DNA of 64,000 nucleotides from Thermogemmatispora tikiterensis (GTDB lineage Bacteria; Chloroflexota; Ktedonobacteria; Ktedonobacterales; Ktedonobacteraceae). This document shows, in pieces, positions 63,242 through 64,000 of this stretch. The first letter of the stretch is position 1. Each line of letters opens with the position of its first letter. Location: positions 3,890,671 through 3,954,670 of the forward strand of contig NZ_MCIF01000002.1 in assembly GCF_003268475.1 (NCBI RefSeq), in the 5' to 3' direction. The position numbers and the translations under genes were made by a program. Under the pieces are notes generated by a model. The model was given only the letters and a program-made list of their open reading frames with translations, was not told the DNA's origin and did not search any database.

Positions 63242-63634
63242 TCCCTGATACCTCCTCTCCTCTCTGCAGAGGTAACAATGTCGCTTTGCTTAAAAAAGGT
63301 AATACCTGTATGTATAAGCCAGGTGGATCTGAGAGCATGAGACGCCTTCTATCCTGTGTTGCTACTGGTCTGCGTCTCCAGTACCCTGTCACCGTTGCCT
63401 GGTTTTGGCTTATGGGGGTAGTATAAAGAGCAGCCAGGCTGATAAGGAAGGATCGAAGGATCTATTTTGAACTGTGGCTTCACATGCGTTTATGCCTATG
63501 ACGAAAGTCACGACTGGGGTGATGGGAGGGATGATGAGCCGGGCCGGACAGACAATCCTGCCGTGATATACTGAACTGGCTGATTGCTGATCAAGAGCCG
63601 ACCACCCTGAAGGAGCAGAGGGAGGGAGAGAGCT
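63242..63634. other. Divergent region before the last gene
   Basis: About 390 bases. An 11-bp palindrome AGGTA-a-TACCT (63297-63307) lies about 60 bases upstream of the exporter ATP-binding gene and could be an operator. No -35/-10 pair is convincing. Confidence 0.4.
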
Positions 63635-64000
63635 ATGCGTTGCCCCTATTGCGGTCAGGCCAATACGGACGCTACACGTTATTGCCTGCGCTGTGGACGA
63701 GCCATCGGCACGGTGCAGCAGCCACCCCTGTCGATGCGACCCCAGATAACGCCAGCCGTCCCGCCGCCGGCGGGGTCTAGACCAGGGGTGCGGAGCCAGC
63801 CTGTCCGTCTGCCAGGTCCAGGCATCGTGGAAGCTACAGCTACAGCTCAGCCTGCGGCCACGGCGCCGCCAGGGGAGCCAGTGGCCGCCCCAAGCCCGCC
63901 AGCGGGCTTCCCGCCAAAGACGCTGACCCAATTGCAGGAATTGGCGACGGCGGCCCTCGCCTACACGGTGGGGAGCAGCAGACGAGAGGCCGGCAACAAA
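63635..64000 (+). CDS. Zinc-ribbon protein, N-terminal part (right edge truncated)
   Basis: An ATG at 63635, preceded by GGAGGG, opens a frame that runs without a stop to the last base. The N-terminus is a zinc ribbon (CPYCGQANTDATRYCLRCG, residues 3-21). A Pro/Ala/Thr-rich linker follows, and a possible folded part begins near residue 95 (KTLTQLQELATAALAYTVG). The head is like those of the zinc-ribbon membrane proteins and the kinase-WD40 protein elsewhere in this window, so a membrane or signalling protein is likely. The rest lies outside the window. Confidence 0.75.
   Translation, partial: MRCPYCGQANTDATRYCLRCGRAIGTVQQPPLSMRPQITPAVPPPAGSRPGVRSQPVRLPGPGIVEATATAQPAATAPPGEPVAAPSPPAGFPPKTLTQLQELATAALAYTVGSSRREAGNK

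Noticed and set aside
1-64000. CRISPR arrays, tRNA/rRNA genes, IS elements and prophage
   Set aside because: No regular short repeats with spacers, no tRNA-like T-loop/acceptor pairs in intergenic regions, no transposase or integrase frames, and no terminal inverted repeats flanking a gene were seen.

Overview
This window is G+C-rich bacterial chromosome. It most resembles a member of the Chloroflexota class Ktedonobacteria, perhaps close to Thermogemmatispora. That is inference from gene content: Ser/Thr kinases fused to WD40 or extracytoplasmic domains, zinc-ribbon-headed membrane proteins with beta-sandwich tails, an EXLDI-type protein beside a drug-type ABC exporter, a KGG-repeat stress protein and a MerR/B12 regulator. 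No rRNA, tRNA, CRISPR array, transposase or phage gene was seen. Promoters are close to the sigma-70 consensus and often carry an extended -10 of the form TGC-TAnnnT.

Layout. 1-5490 (+): the 3' end of pheT, then a 1178-residue membrane-anchored protein with six BACON-like modules. 5585-11713 (-): a housekeeping run lgt, MBL hydrolase, ugd, acpS, a zinc-ribbon sensor-like protein and dtd. 12400-12957 (-): a small membrane protein. 13205-19152 (+): mazG, an unknown, polX, rplY (CTC/L25) and a GT4 glycosyltransferase. 19814-21224: a KGG stress protein (+) facing galU (-). 22064-32526 (+): a regulatory and accessory stretch with a probable pseudokinase carrying a DnaJ-type peptide-binding module, an EXLDI/ribbon-helix-helix protein, a structured leader, a DrrAB-like exporter, an orphan PAS/GAF histidine kinase and a 13-unit TPR-like protein. 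32676-40071: an alpha/beta hydrolase lacking its nucleophile, two SAM methyltransferases, a solitary DNA methyltransferase with a perfect 17-bp inverted repeat inside its gene, a kinase-WD40 protein and a WD40 protein.

40459-44198 is a replication/repair block: ruvB (+) converging on recF and dnaN (-). Then come a CoA transferase, a CarH-like B12 regulator, rplU-rpmA, a secreted unknown, purH, a small membrane protein, psuG, an M20 peptidase, a divergent pair (sigma-like factor versus MerR-GAF-degenerate GGDEF regulator), a P-loop protein, a second ABC-2 exporter and a zinc-ribbon protein that runs off the right edge.

How the genes may work together. galU and ugd form the route from glucose-1-phosphate to UDP-glucuronate, which could feed GT4 enzymes. 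lgt implies lipoprotein anchoring. mazG, dtd and psuG are metabolite or translation quality-control genes. The more unusual content is regulatory: the pseudokinase-DnaJ receptor, the CarH-like photoreceptor candidate with its own palindromic operator, the EXLDI/exporter module with a structured leader, and the sigma/MerR-GGDEF divergent pair. I did not find one large, clearly new system. These modules are the best candidates for undescribed biology.
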